DNA of 64,000 bases from Pseudomonas sp. RIT-562 (GTDB lineage: Bacteria; Pseudomonadota; Gammaproteobacteria; Pseudomonadales; Pseudomonadaceae), in contig NZ_JAPJIV010000006.1 of assembly GCF_026241895.1 (NCBI RefSeq), positions 1 through 64,000 of the forward strand, written 5' to 3'. Shown one piece after another: positions 17,958 to 27,296 of the stretch. The position numbers and the translations under genes are program-made. The notes under the pieces are model-generated. The model searched no databases, had not been told where the DNA came from, and saw only the letters and a program-made list of their open reading frames with translations. Every line of letters begins with the position of its first letter. Position 1 is the first letter of the stretch.

Positions 17958-18803
17958 TTACTGGATGGAAACTCGGGTGGAGGGTGTGGCAGGCGCGGAC
18001 TTCGGCGTCGGCAGGAAGAACATCACCAGCGCCACCAACAGATAAATCAGGTAGGCACCGAGGGTGCTGATCGTCGGTGCGTCCTGGTAGCCGAACATGC
18101 CTGCCAGTACCGAACCCGCCGGGCCATCCATCGGCAGCGTGGCGCTGAAATCGAACAGGACGGTTTGCAGGTGATTCCACATACCGGCTTCGTGCAGCGC
18201 CTGCACGGAGTTGGCGAGGATCCCCGCGGCCACCACCAGGATGAACAGCCCGGTCCAGCGAAAGAACGCCCCGAGGTTCAGGCGCATGCTGCCCGAGTAG
18301 ATGAGCAAGCCGACAATAATGGCCAGGACCAGGCCGAGCAGGGCGCCGACCGGCGCCGCCGGGCCTTCGCTTTGCTGGAACACCGCGAGCAGGAAGAACA
18401 CTGTTTCCAGGCCTTCCCGGGCCACGGCAAAGAACACCATGGCGATCAACGCCGTGACTTGATGCCGGGAGCCCGCCAGCGCGTGGTCGAGGGAAGCATG
18501 CAGCGAATGCTTGATCGATCGGGCGACTTTGCGCATCCAGAACACCATCGAGCTGAGGATGGTCACGGCCACCAGGCCGACCACGCCTTCGAACAGCTCC
18601 TGCTGCTTCTGCGGAAACTCGGCGCTCACCAGTTCCAGGCCGCCACCCACCAGCAATGCCAGCGCTGCGGCGAGGAACACCCCGATCCACACGGCGGGCA
18701 TCCACTGGCCACGGCCGGTCTGCTGGAGGTAGCTGGCGATGATGCCAACGATCAGCGCGGCTTCAATGCCTTCGCGCAGCATGATCAAAAAGGGAACGAG
18801 CAT
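17958..18803 (-). CDS. efeU: EfeU/FTR1-family iron permease
   Basis: The protein is 281 aa with seven predicted membrane segments. It has the two REGxE iron-binding motifs of FTR1-type permeases: REGIE at 10-14 and REGLE at 129-133. It moves iron across the inner membrane after oxidation by EfeB. It is the first gene of the minus-strand efeUOBM operon. A Fur-box-like site lies 44 bases upstream of its start, so iron repression is expected. Confidence 0.93.
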   Translation of the reverse strand: MLVPFLIMLREGIEAALIVGIIASYLQQTGRGQWMPAVWIGVFLAAALALLVGGGLELVSAEFPQKQQELFEGVVGLVAVTILSSMVFWMRKVARSIKHSLHASLDHALAGSRHQVTALIAMVFFAVAREGLETVFFLLAVFQQSEGPAAPVGALLGLVLAIIVGLLIYSGSMRLNLGAFFRWTGLFILVVAAGILANSVQALHEAGMWNHLQTVLFDFSATLPMDGPAGSVLAGMFGYQDAPTISTLGAYLIYLLVALVMFFLPTPKSAPATPSTRVSIQ

Positions 18804-18846
18804 TCATCAGCACCGGGAGCGAATTAGATAGGGTGCTAAGTTGTAA

Positions 18847-18865
18847 CATAATGACACTCATTCTC
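18847..18865 (-). promoter_or_regulatory. Fur box upstream of efeU
   Basis: The 19-bp sequence CATAATGACACTCATTCTC matches the Fur consensus GATAATGATAATCATTATC at 15 of 19 positions. The intact core is TAATGA-N3-TCATT. It lies upstream of efeU, where a promoter would be expected. Ferric Fur would repress the efeUOBM operon. The rest of the gap to 19051 holds a degenerate REP half (GTAGGAGCCCGGTTTCGCG). Confidence 0.75.
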
Positions 18866-19051
18866 ACATGGGATGTATTGCTATTTGCCTGAACGTAACC
18901 TGAACGAGGATTAATTGGATCTAAGAAATGACGGACCAATCCGTAGGAGCCCGGTTTCGCGTACACCCCGATCGCCTTTATGAGCCTGCTTGCGGTGGGC
19001 TCCGACGTGTAATATGTCGCAATTCTAATAATCATTGGCCTGCCTGATTTA

Positions 19052-20068
19052 ATGTCGGAAAAAGACACTATCTCCATCCAACTGGTGCGCGAAGCACTGT
19101 TGCAAAGCTGCGCTCCCGGCGCGGCCACCGTCGAAGTCCTGGAGAAGGTCGGGATCAACCCGGCGTTACTCGGCATCGCCAGTGCGCGGGTGCCGGCGAC
19201 GGCCTACGCACGCTTGTGGCGACTGCTCGCCAGGCGCTGTGACGATGAGTTTTTTGGCATGGACCCGCGCCCGCTCAGGGCCGGCAGCTTCGAATTCCTC
19301 TGCCGCAGCGCCATGGCCCAGCCCAGCCTGATGGCAGGAGTGACCTGCGGGTTGGGCTTTCTCTCGCTGATGTTCCAGCACCTGCCCGCGCAGTTGGTAC
19401 GACAGCAAAGCCTGGCGGAAATCGTGCTGATCGAGGATGAGCAGCCAGCCAAGCGCGCGTTCACCTATTTCACCTACTGGATGATCGTGCACGGGGTCGC
19501 GTGCTGGCTCGCCGGGCGGCGGATCCCGATCCTGGCGATTGAACTGCGCTGCCCGGCACCGGATTTCCAGGACGACTACCAGGTGATGTTCTCCGATAAC
19601 CTGCGATTCGATCGCCCGCGCACCCGCATGATCTTCGCCGCCGATTGCCTCGACGTACCCATCCGCCGCAGTCCCGAGGAGCTCAAGCGCTTCCTGGCCC
19701 ATGCGCCGGCCAATATCCTGGTGAAGTACCGTGACCCACAGAGCCTCGCCAGCCGGATCAAACATGATCTGCGCCAGCTCACGGCCCAGGATTGGCCGGA
19801 GACCGAGGCTCTGGCGCAGCGCCTTTGCATGTCGGCCTCGACCCTGCGCCGGCGGTTGGCGGAGGAGGGGCAGACGTATCAGGGGCTCAAGGACAGTGTG
19901 CGCAAGGAGCTGGCGATCGTCTGGCTGGCGGACCCGGCGATCAGCTTTGCCGAGATCGCCACGCGCCTGGGGTTTGCGGATGCCAGCTCGTTCTACAAAG
20001 CGTTTCGCAAGTGGTCGGGTTCCAACCCGGGGCATTACCGTAGTCTGATACTCAATGAGGCTGATTGA
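19052..20068 (+). CDS. AraC-family regulator with arabinose-binding-like N-terminal domain
   Basis: The protein is 338 aa. The N-terminal two thirds match the 'Arabinose_bd' (OruR/ArgR-type) sensor domain. The C-terminal part is a double helix-turn-helix, with RLCMSASTLRRRL as the first recognition region and the AraC signature ISFAEIATRLGFADASSFYKAFRKW. It lies just upstream of, and on the same strand as, the acyl-CoA ligase/thiolase/dehydrogenase set. It is the likely activator of that set, responding to an acyl-CoA or keto-acid intermediate; this is inferred from position and from similar arrangements in Pseudomonas. Confidence 0.9.
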   Translation: MSEKDTISIQLVREALLQSCAPGAATVEVLEKVGINPALLGIASARVPATAYARLWRLLARRCDDEFFGMDPRPLRAGSFEFLCRSAMAQPSLMAGVTCGLGFLSLMFQHLPAQLVRQQSLAEIVLIEDEQPAKRAFTYFTYWMIVHGVACWLAGRRIPILAIELRCPAPDFQDDYQVMFSDNLRFDRPRTRMIFAADCLDVPIRRSPEELKRFLAHAPANILVKYRDPQSLASRIKHDLRQLTAQDWPETEALAQRLCMSASTLRRRLAEEGQTYQGLKDSVRKELAIVWLADPAISFAEIATRLGFADASSFYKAFRKWSGSNPGHYRSLILNEAD

Positions 20069-20095
20069 GAGGATGTTGCTGACTGGGCTGGCCCT

Positions 20096-20166
20096 ATCGC
20101 GAGCAGGCTCACTCCTACAGGAACAGCAGCGACGCACGACCCCGTAGGAGTGAGCCTGCTCGCGAT
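20096..20166. repeat. REP-type inverted repeat
   Basis: ATCGCGAGCAGGCTCACTCC and GTAGGAGTGAGCCTGCTCGC face each other across about 20 bases. It sits downstream of the AraC gene, where it probably forms the 3' end of that transcript. The rest of the 250-bp gap to 20321 carries the ligase promoter region and no gene. Confidence 0.85.
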
Positions 20167-20321
20167 GAGGCCAAAACAGCCGCCACACCTCCCAACCCTT
20201 GGCCAAACCAGTCAAACAACTTGATTCCTTTGACCATTGTCCCGCCCAGCGCACAGAGCGACTATTTCCCCTGTTGATTACGGTTCCCCCAACCTAATAA
20301 AAACACAGAGGGATTCTGGCA

Positions 20322-21986
20322 ATGCGCGACTACCTGTCTGCCACTTCACAGTTCGATTATCAGCACACCGTCGATGCCGCTCTCTCCGGCGACCTCACTG
20401 CGCTTAACGCCTGCGTGGAATGCTGCGACCGGCACGCATTGCCTGGGCGCATCGCGCTGTTCTGGGAGGGGCGCGACGGCGCCAGCGCGACCTACACCTT
20501 CAGCGATCTGCAGGACAAGGCCGCGCGTTTCGCCAACTTCCTGCTGGAGCAGGGCGTGCGCAAAGGCGACAAGGTTGCAGGCCTGTTGCCCCGTAATATC
20601 GAACTGCTGATCACGGTGTTCGCCACCTGGCGCATCGGTGCGGTCTACCAGCCGCTGTTCACCGCGTTTGGCCCCAAGGCCATCGAGCACCGTCTGGGCA
20701 GCTCCGGTGCCAAGGTGGTGGTGACCGATGCGGGTAATCGCAGCAAACTGGCCGAGGTCGAGAATTGCCCCACCATCGTTACCGTCGCAGGGCCCAAAGG
20801 CCAGGGCATTGTCCGCGGCGATTACAGCTTCTGGGCCGAGCTGGCCAATTATCCTGCGGTCTGCGAACCGGTGCTGCTGACCGGCGAAGACCCGTTCCTG
20901 CTGATGTTCACCTCCGGTACCACCGGGCCGTCGAAAGCCCTGTCCGTGCCCCTCAAGGCCATTGTCGCGTTCCAGAGTTACACCCGTGACGCGGTGGACC
21001 TGCGCCCGGAAGATGCGTTCTGGAACGTCGCCGATCCTGGCTGGGCCTACGGCATCTATTTCGGTGTGACCGGGCCGCTGGCGCTGGGGCATCCGATCAC
21101 CTTCTACGATGGGCCGTTTACCCTCGAAAGCACCTGCCGCGTTATCAACAAATACGGCATCACCAACCTCACCGGCTCGCCAACGGCCTACCGCCTGCTG
21201 ATCGCTGGCGGCGACGAGTTCGCCCGGTCGATCAAAGGCAAGCTGCGCATCGTCAGCAGTGCCGGTGAGCCGCTGAACCCGGAAGTGATCCGCTGGTTCG
21301 CCGACAACCTCGGCGTGGTCATCCACGACCATTATGGCCAGACCGAGTTGGGCATGGTGCTGTGCAATCACCATGGCCTGGACCACCCGATTCACATGGG
21401 TGCCGCCGGTTTTGCCTCACCCGGGCACCGCATTGTGGTGCTGGACGAGGCGTACCAGGAGCTCAGCGTCGGTCAGCCAGGCATTCTGGCGATCGACCGT
21501 AGCCAGTCGCCGATGTGCTGGTTCGCCGGTTACGAGGGGGCGCCGACCAAGGCATTCGTCGGCCACTATTACCTGAGCGGCGACACCGTCGAGTGGAACC
21601 CTGATGGCAGCATCAGCTTCGTCGGGCGCAGTGATGACGTGATCACAACCTCCGGCTACCGGGTGGGCCCGTTCGACGTGGAAAGCGCGCTGATCGAGCA
21701 CCCGGCCGTGGTCGAGGCGGCGGTGGTCGGTAAGCCTGATCCGGAGCGCACCGAGCTGGTCAAGGCCTTTGTCGTGCTCAGCCCGCAGTACCGCGCCGAT
21801 CCTGCGCTCGCCGAAGAGCTGCGCCAGCACGTGCGCAAGCGCCTGGCCGCGCATTCGTACCCGCGTGAAATTGAATTTGTCAGCGAGTTGCCGAAAACCC
21901 CAAGCGGCAAATTGCAGCGCTTTATCTTGCGCAACCAGGAAATCGCCAAGGCTCAAGAGGCCGCGGCGAAGAACGTTTCAGCTTGA
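20322..21986 (+). CDS. Acyl-CoA synthetase (AMP-forming), short/branched acids
   Basis: This 554-aa adenylate-forming ligase has the P-loop [10 protein letters not shown] at about 197-206, [18 protein letters not shown] and the hinge/Lys region ([25 protein letters not shown]). The P-loop ends PSKA where xPKG is usual, but the Lys is kept. It converts a free carboxylic acid to its CoA thioester. In this operon it most likely activates 2-methylbutyrate or similar short acids feeding the isoleucine pathway. AGAGGGA lies upstream of ATG 20322. The next gene starts 16 bases after its stop. Confidence 0.88.
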   Translation: MRDYLSATSQFDYQHTVDAALSGDLTALNACVECCDRHALPGRIALFWEGRDGASATYTFSDLQDKAARFANFLLEQGVRKGDKVAGLLPRNIELLITVFATWRIGAVYQPLFTAFGPKAIEHRLGSSGAKVVVTDAGNRSKLAEVENCPTIVTVAGPKGQGIVRGDYSFWAELANYPAVCEPVLLTGEDPFLLMFTSGTTGPSKALSVPLKAIVAFQSYTRDAVDLRPEDAFWNVADPGWAYGIYFGVTGPLALGHPITFYDGPFTLESTCRVINKYGITNLTGSPTAYRLLIAGGDEFARSIKGKLRIVSSAGEPLNPEVIRWFADNLGVVIHDHYGQTELGMVLCNHHGLDHPIHMGAAGFASPGHRIVVLDEAYQELSVGQPGILAIDRSQSPMCWFAGYEGAPTKAFVGHYYLSGDTVEWNPDGSISFVGRSDDVITTSGYRVGPFDVESALIEHPAVVEAAVVGKPDPERTELVKAFVVLSPQYRADPALAEELRQHVRKRLAAHSYPREIEFVSELPKTPSGKLQRFILRNQEIAKAQEAAAKNVSA

Positions 21987-22002
21987 ATCCAAGGAAACCG
22001 TG

Positions 22003-22764
22003 ATGCAGATCGAAAACAAGATTTTTCTGGTGACCGGCGGTGCGTCCGGGCTAGGTGCCGCCACCGCTGAAATGCTGGTGGCCGCCGGTGCCAAAGTGAT
22101 GCTGGTGGACATGAACGCCGAGGCCGTTGCCGCTCAGGCCCAGCGCCTGGGTGCGCAGAGCGTGGTCGCCGACATCAGCAATGAGGCCGCCGCTGAAGCG
22201 GCGGTGCAGGCAACGGTCAAGGCCTTTGGCGGCCTCAATGGCCTGGTCAACTGCGCCGGCATCGTGCGCGGCGAGAAAATTATCGGCAAGACTGGCCCGC
22301 ACGCGCTGGCCAGCTTCAGCCAGGTGATCAACGTCAACCTGATCGGCAGCTTCAACATGCTGCGCCTGGCGGCAGCGGCGATTGCCGAAACTCAAGCCAA
22401 TGCCGATGGCGAACGCGGCGTGATCATCAATACCGCGTCTGCCGCTGCCTATGATGGCCAGATCGGCCAGGCCGCCTATGCAGCGTCCAAGGGCGCTATC
22501 GTCAGCCTGACCTTGCCTGCCGCCCGTGAACTGGCGCGCTTTGGCATCCGCGTGATGACCATCGCCCCGGGCATTTTCGAGACACCCATGATGGCCGGCA
22601 TGACACCTGAAGTGCGCGCCTCCCTGGCGGCGGGCGTGCCCTTTCCGCCGCGCCTGGGCAAACCGGACGAGTATGCCGCGCTGGTAAGGCATATCATTGA
22701 AAACAGCATGCTCAATGGCGAGGTGATCCGTCTCGACGGTGCCTTGCGCATGGCGGCCAGGTAG
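22003..22764 (+). CDS. Type II 3-hydroxyacyl-CoA dehydrogenase (HSD10-like SDR)
   Basis: This 253-aa SDR has TGGASGLG at 12-19, NCAG and the catalytic Tyr-Lys in [25 protein letters not shown] near 180-198 is characteristic of 17beta-HSD10/2-methyl-3-hydroxybutyryl-CoA dehydrogenases. It oxidises 2-methyl-3-hydroxybutyryl-CoA to 2-methylacetoacetyl-CoA with NAD+. ATG 22003 is preceded by AAGGA; an open frame further upstream is only the shadow of the ligase gene. The thiolase follows after 11 bases. Confidence 0.9.
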   Translation: MQIENKIFLVTGGASGLGAATAEMLVAAGAKVMLVDMNAEAVAAQAQRLGAQSVVADISNEAAAEAAVQATVKAFGGLNGLVNCAGIVRGEKIIGKTGPHALASFSQVINVNLIGSFNMLRLAAAAIAETQANADGERGVIINTASAAAYDGQIGQAAYAASKGAIVSLTLPAARELARFGIRVMTIAPGIFETPMMAGMTPEVRASLAAGVPFPPRLGKPDEYAALVRHIIENSMLNGEVIRLDGALRMAAR

Positions 22765-22775
22765 GAGGATTTGTC

Positions 22776-23969
22776 ATGACTATTGCCAACGATCCAATCG
22801 TTATTGTCAGCGCCGTGCGCACCCCCATGGGCGGGTTCCAGGGCGAGCTGAAAAGTCTCACCGCACCACAACTGGGTGCCGCCGCGATCAGCGCCGCCGT
22901 CGAGCGCGCCGGTATCGCAGCTGACCAGGTCGAAGAAGTGCTGTTCGGCTGCGTTCTGTCCGCAGGCCTCGGCCAGGCTCCGGCCCGTCAGGCCGCGCTG
23001 GGTGCCGGCCTGGATAAATCGACCCGTTGCACCACCTTGAACAAGATGTGCGGCTCGGGCATGGAGGCCACGATGCTGGCCCACGACATGCTCATCGCCG
23101 GCAGTGCCGAGGTAGTCGTCGCCGGGGGCATGGAGAGCATGTCCAACGCGCCGTACCTGCTGGACCGCGCCCGCAGTGGCTACCGCATGGGCCACGGCCG
23201 GGTGATGGATCACATGTTCCTCGACGGCCTTGAAGATGCCTACGACAAGGGACGCCTGATGGGCACCTTCGCCGAAGACTGCGCCGAAACCAACGGCTTC
23301 AGCCGCCAAGCCCAGGATGCTTTTGCCATCGCCTCGACTACCCGCGCACAGCAGGCGATCAAGGATGGCAGCTTCAAGGACGAGATCGTCCCGCTCACCG
23401 TAACCGTCGGCAAGGAGCAGGTGCTGATCAGCAACGACGAGCAGCCACCGAAAGCCAAGCTGGACAAAATTGCTGCACTCAAGCCCGCGTTCCGCGACGG
23501 TGGGACGGTCACTGCCGCCAACTCCAGCTCGATCTCCGACGGCGCGGCGGCACTGGTGTTGATGCGCCGTTCCGCTGCCGAGAAACAAGGCCTCAAACCG
23601 CTGGCGGTAATTCACGGGCATGCGGCCTTTGCCGATACGCCGGGCCTGTTCCCGGTGGCTCCAGTGGGTGCGATCAAGAAGCTGATGAAAAAAACCGGCT
23701 GGTCGCTGGATCAGGTCGACTTGTTTGAAGTCAACGAAGCGTTTGCGGTGGTCAGCCTGGTGACCATGACCAAGCTGGAAATTCCCCATGAGAAGGTCAA
23801 CGTCCACGGCGGTGCTTGTGCACTGGGCCATCCGATTGGCGCATCGGGTGCGCGAATCCTCGTGACCCTGCTTTCGGCGCTGCGCCAGAAAGGCTTGAAG
23901 CGCGGCGTTGCAGCCATCTGCATCGGCGGCGGTGAAGCCACGGCCATGGCTGTGGAATGCCTCTACTGA
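22776..23969 (+). CDS. Acetyl-CoA C-acyltransferase (thiolase)
   Basis: This 397-aa thiolase has the acyl-enzyme Cys92 in LNKMCGSGM, the HPIGASGAR motif, and the C-terminal catalytic Cys in CIGGGEATAMAVE. It would cleave 2-methylacetoacetyl-CoA to acetyl-CoA and propionyl-CoA, the last step of isoleucine breakdown; ordinary acetoacetyl-CoA activity is also possible. AGGAGG lies 7 bases upstream of the start. A REP element separates it from the next gene of the set. Confidence 0.92.
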   Translation: MTIANDPIVIVSAVRTPMGGFQGELKSLTAPQLGAAAISAAVERAGIAADQVEEVLFGCVLSAGLGQAPARQAALGAGLDKSTRCTTLNKMCGSGMEATMLAHDMLIAGSAEVVVAGGMESMSNAPYLLDRARSGYRMGHGRVMDHMFLDGLEDAYDKGRLMGTFAEDCAETNGFSRQAQDAFAIASTTRAQQAIKDGSFKDEIVPLTVTVGKEQVLISNDEQPPKAKLDKIAALKPAFRDGGTVTAANSSSISDGAAALVLMRRSAAEKQGLKPLAVIHGHAAFADTPGLFPVAPVGAIKKLMKKTGWSLDQVDLFEVNEAFAVVSLVTMTKLEIPHEKVNVHGGACALGHPIGASGARILVTLLSALRQKGLKRGVAAICIGGGEATAMAVECLY

Positions 23970-23985
23970 AACGCAGAGCAACCAA

Positions 23986-24074
23986 TGTGGGAGCGGGCTT
24001 GCTCGCGAAAGGGCCGTGTCAGTCACCGTTTTGTTGAATGACCTACCGCGTTCGCGAGCAAGCCCGCTCCCACA
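23986..24074. repeat. REP inverted repeat inside the acyl-CoA operon
   Basis: TGTGGGAGCGGGCTTGCTCG and CGAGCAAGCCCGCTCCCACA form long complementary arms, with CGAA / TTCG inside. It lies between co-directional thiolase and acyl-CoA dehydrogenase genes, so the hairpin may reduce or stabilise parts of a shared transcript. Confidence 0.85.
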
Positions 24075-24124
24075 GGGCCTTCTACAAATTCTGTGCATTG
24101 AGGCTCAACTTTTAAGGACTTCGC

Positions 24125-25252
24125 ATGATACCCAATGACGAACAATCCCAGATCAGCGAAGCGGCGCGGCAGTTTGCCCAGGAGCGGCTGAAGCCGTTCG
24201 CCGCCGAATGGGACCGCCTGCATCGATTCCCCACTGAAGCCATCGGCGAAATGGCCGAGCTGGGTTTCTTCGGCATGCTCGTGCCGGAACAATGGGGCGG
24301 TTGCGACACCGGTTACCTGGCCTACGCCATGGCCCTCGAAGAAATCGCCGCCGGCGACGGCGCCTGCTCGACCATCATGAGCGTGCACAACTCGGTCGGC
24401 TGCGTGCCGATCCTCAACTACGGCACCAATGAGCAGAAAGAGCGCTTCCTCAAACCCCTGGCCAGGGGCGAGATGCTCGGCGCTTTTGCCCTGACCGAAC
24501 CGCAGGCGGGGTCTGACGCCAGCGGCCTGAAAACCCGGGCCCGCCTCGAAGGCGACCACTACGTGCTGAACGGCTGCAAACAGTTCATTACCTCCGGGCA
24601 GAACGCCGGCGTGGTGATTGTGTTCGCCGTGACTGACCCCGGCGCCGGCAAGCGCGGGATCACCGCGCTGATCGTTCCCACCGATTCGCCGGGCTATAAA
24701 GTCGCGCGAGTCGAAGACAAACTCGGCCAGCACGCCTCCGACACCTGCCAGATCCTCTTCGAAGACGTGAAGGTCCCCGTCGCCAATCGTCTGGGCGAGG
24801 AGGGTGAAGGCTACAAAATCGCCCTGGCCAACCTTGAAGGTGGTCGAGTCGGCATTGCCTCGCAATCGGTGGGCATGGCCCGCGCCGCCTTCGAAGCGGC
24901 TCGTGACTATGCCAGGGAGCGGGAAAGCTTCGGCAAACCGATCATCGAACACCAGGCCGTGGCGTTCCGCCTGGCCGACATGGCCACCCAGATCGCGGTG
25001 GCACGGCAGATGGTGCACTACGCAGCGGCGCTGCGTGACAGCGGCAAGCCGGCACTGGTCGAGGCCTCGATGGCTAAGCTGTTTGCCTCCGAGATGGCGG
25101 AAAAAGTCTGCTCTGCGGCCTTGCAAACCCTCGGTGGCTACGGTTATCTCAATGACTTCCCGCTGGAGCGCATCTACCGCGACGTGCGGGTCTGCCAGAT
25201 TTACGAAGGCACCAGCGACATTCAGCGCATGGTGATCTCGCGCAACCTTTGA
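24125..25252 (+). CDS. Acyl-CoA dehydrogenase (probably 2-methylbutyryl-CoA)
   Basis: This 375-aa FAD enzyme has [13 protein letters not shown], the central substrate loop, the catalytic Glu in FPLERIYRD and the terminal [14 protein letters not shown] motif. The family forms the alpha-beta double bond of an acyl-CoA and passes electrons to ETF. Context with the HSD10-like enzyme, thiolase and hydratase points to 2-methylbutyryl-CoA to tiglyl-CoA. AAGGA precedes the start. The end is 14 bases before the hydratase start. Confidence 0.9.
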   Translation: MIPNDEQSQISEAARQFAQERLKPFAAEWDRLHRFPTEAIGEMAELGFFGMLVPEQWGGCDTGYLAYAMALEEIAAGDGACSTIMSVHNSVGCVPILNYGTNEQKERFLKPLARGEMLGAFALTEPQAGSDASGLKTRARLEGDHYVLNGCKQFITSGQNAGVVIVFAVTDPGAGKRGITALIVPTDSPGYKVARVEDKLGQHASDTCQILFEDVKVPVANRLGEEGEGYKIALANLEGGRVGIASQSVGMARAAFEAARDYARERESFGKPIIEHQAVAFRLADMATQIAVARQMVHYAAALRDSGKPALVEASMAKLFASEMAEKVCSAALQTLGGYGYLNDFPLERIYRDVRVCQIYEGTSDIQRMVISRNL

Positions 25253-25266
25253 ACAGGAGTCCATTT

Positions 25267-26040
25267 GTGAGCTACGAAACGATTTTGCTGGAAATCCACG
25301 GTCGTGTGGGTCTGATCACCCTGAACCGTCCTCAGGCGCTAAACGCATTAAATGCGCAGATCGTCAGCGAACTGAATCAGGCGCTCGATGGCCTGGAAGC
25401 GGATTCGGACATTGGCTGCATCGTGCTGACCGGATCGAAAAAAGCCTTCGCTGCTGGCGCCGACATCAAGGAAATGGCCGAGCTGACCTACCCGCAGATC
25501 TACCTCGACGATCTGTTCAGCGACAGCGACCGAGTGGCCAACCGCCGCAAGCCCATCATTGCCGCGGTTAACGGTTTTGCCTTGGGTGGTGGCTGTGAGC
25601 TCGCCCTGATGTGCGACTTCATCCTGGCCGGCGACAACGCCCGGTTCGGCCAACCGGAAATCAACCTCGGCGTGCTGCCAGGCATGGGCGGCACCCAGCG
25701 CCTGACCCGCGCCGTGGGTAAAGCCAAGGCCATGGAAATGTGCCTGAGCGGGCGCTTGATCGATGCCGTGGAAGCGGAGCGCTGCGGCATCGTGGCGCGC
25801 ATCGTGCCTGCGGATGAATTGCTGGCCGAGGCGCTGAAAGTCGCGACCTTGATCGCCGCTAAATCCCTGCCGATCGCGATGATGGTCAAGGAAAGCGTGA
25901 ACCGCGCCTTTGAAGTAAGCCTGTCTGAGGGTGTGCGTTTTGAGCGTCGGGTGTTCCATGCGGCGTTTGCGACGCAGGACCAGAAGGAAGGGATGGCGGC
26001 GTTTATCGCCAAGCGTGAGGCTGAATTCCAAGGGAAGTAG
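25267..26040 (+). CDS. Enoyl-CoA hydratase/isomerase
   Basis: This 257-aa crotonase has the oxyanion-hole segments [11 protein letters not shown] and [13 protein letters not shown]. The two catalytic Glu lie in [16 protein letters not shown] and nearby. It hydrates tiglyl-CoA to 2-methyl-3-hydroxybutyryl-CoA in the isoleucine route. I choose GTG 25267 (AGGAG eight bases upstream) rather than an in-frame ATG 18 bases earlier that overlaps the dehydrogenase. It is the last gene of the plus-strand set and meets a convergent acyl-CoA dehydrogenase gene. Confidence 0.9.
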   Translation: MSYETILLEIHGRVGLITLNRPQALNALNAQIVSELNQALDGLEADSDIGCIVLTGSKKAFAAGADIKEMAELTYPQIYLDDLFSDSDRVANRRKPIIAAVNGFALGGGCELALMCDFILAGDNARFGQPEINLGVLPGMGGTQRLTRAVGKAKAMEMCLSGRLIDAVEAERCGIVARIVPADELLAEALKVATLIAAKSLPIAMMVKESVNRAFEVSLSEGVRFERRVFHAAFATQDQKEGMAAFIAKREAEFQGK

Positions 26041-26052
26041 AGCGCTGAACCT

Positions 26053-26130
26053 ATCGCGGGCAAGCCTTGCTCCCACGCAAGCCTTGCTCCCACAGGCACC
26101 AATACCTGTAGGAGCGGGCTTGCCCGCGAT
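26053..26130. repeat. REP inverted repeat with an internal direct duplication
   Basis: ATCGCGGGCAAGCCTTGCTC faces GGAGCGGGCTTGCCCGCGAT. CAAGCCTTGCTCCCACG is duplicated directly (26061 and 26078). It fills the gap between two convergent operons and should serve as a shared end hairpin. Confidence 0.85.
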
Positions 26131-26141
26131 GCTTTTAGATT

Positions 26142-27293
26142 CTAAATTTGATAATTCTTCAATTCTCGGGCAATCACCATCCGCTGAATCTCGCTCGACC
26201 CCTCATAGATCTGGGTGATCCGCGCATCGCGGTAATAGCGCTCAACCGGGTAATCCTCCAGATAGCCATACCCGCCATGGATCTGCATCGCCGAAGAGCA
26301 GACCTTCTCGGCCATTTCCGAAGCAAACAGCTTGGCTTGCGACGCCTCCGACAGGCAGGGTTTGCCGGCGCTGCGCAGACGCGCCGCGTGCAGGATCAAC
26401 AGGCGTGCCGCGTTCAGGCGCGTCTGCATGTCGGCCAGCAGGTTGGCGATACTCTGGTGCTCGATGATCGGCTTGTCGAACTGTACCCGACCCCGGGCAT
26501 AGTCCAGCGCTGCCTCGAACGCCGCGCGGGCGATTCCCAGTGCCTGGGCGGCGATGCCGATACGCCCGCCCTCGAGGTTCGACAGGGCAATGGCCAGGCC
26601 CTTGCCGCGCTGGCCCAGCAGGTTAGCCTCGGGAATGGTGCAGTTGCTCAAGGTCACCGCACAGGTATCGGAAGCGCGAATGCCCATCTTGTGTTCGGTG
26701 CGATCAACGATGAAACCGGCGGTCTCGGTCGGCACCAGGAAGGCTGAGATACCGCGCTTGCCGAGGTCCGGGTCGGTCACCGCGAACACGATCGCCAGCT
26801 TGGCTCGCTTGCCGTTACTGACAAATTGCTTGGCGCCGTTGATCACCCACTGGCCATCGCGCAGTTCAGCACGAGTACGCAGGTTGTGCGCTTCGGAACC
26901 GGCCTGGGGTTCGGTCAGGCAAAAACAGCCAATGGCTTGCCCGCTGGCCAGGTCCGGCAACCAGGTCTGCTTCTGTTCCTCGGTGCCGAAGTTCAGCACC
27001 GGCCCACAGCCGACGGAGTTGTGAATGCTCATCAGGGCACCGGTGGCGCCGTCACCGGCGGAAATTTCTTCCACCGCCAGCGCATAGGCCACGTAGTCAA
27101 CATAAGTGCCGCCCCATTCCTCAGGGACCACCATGCCCAGCAGGCCCAATTCGCCCATCTTGGCCACCAGGGTGTCGTCGATCCAGCCGGCCTTTTCCCA
27201 GGCCTGGGCATGGGGCGCGATCTCGCCGCGGGCAAAATCCCGGGCCATGTCGCGGATCATCACTTGTTCTTCGCTCAATTCGATATCGTGCAT
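26142..27293 (-). CDS. Acyl-CoA dehydrogenase (probably isobutyryl-CoA)
   Basis: The protein is 383 aa with the full acyl-CoA dehydrogenase signature: [13 protein letters not shown], the catalytic Glu in YPVERYYRD and [14 protein letters not shown]. It is about half identical to the plus-strand paralogue at 24125-25252. Its partner, 3 bases upstream in the same operon, is a 3-hydroxyisobutyryl-CoA hydrolase-like gene. That suggests valine breakdown, with isobutyryl-CoA converted to methacrylyl-CoA. Confidence 0.9.
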   Translation of the reverse strand: MHDIELSEEQVMIRDMARDFARGEIAPHAQAWEKAGWIDDTLVAKMGELGLLGMVVPEEWGGTYVDYVAYALAVEEISAGDGATGALMSIHNSVGCGPVLNFGTEEQKQTWLPDLASGQAIGCFCLTEPQAGSEAHNLRTRAELRDGQWVINGAKQFVSNGKRAKLAIVFAVTDPDLGKRGISAFLVPTETAGFIVDRTEHKMGIRASDTCAVTLSNCTIPEANLLGQRGKGLAIALSNLEGGRIGIAAQALGIARAAFEAALDYARGRVQFDKPIIEHQSIANLLADMQTRLNAARLLILHAARLRSAGKPCLSEASQAKLFASEMAEKVCSSAMQIHGGYGYLEDYPVERYYRDARITQIYEGSSEIQRMVIARELKNYQI

Positions 27294-27296
27294 GGC

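Noticed and set aside
17950-18705. N-terminal extension of EfeO by about 250 residues
   Set aside because: The frame is open but is the antisense-phase shadow of efeU. Its sequence is Gly/Arg/Pro-rich and the true start with signal/anchor is at 17949.
21769-22002. Longer start for the HSD10-like SDR
   Set aside because: The extension lies within the ligase gene in another frame and is Arg/Ser-rich. ATG 22003 has a ribosome-binding site and begins the Rossmann fold.
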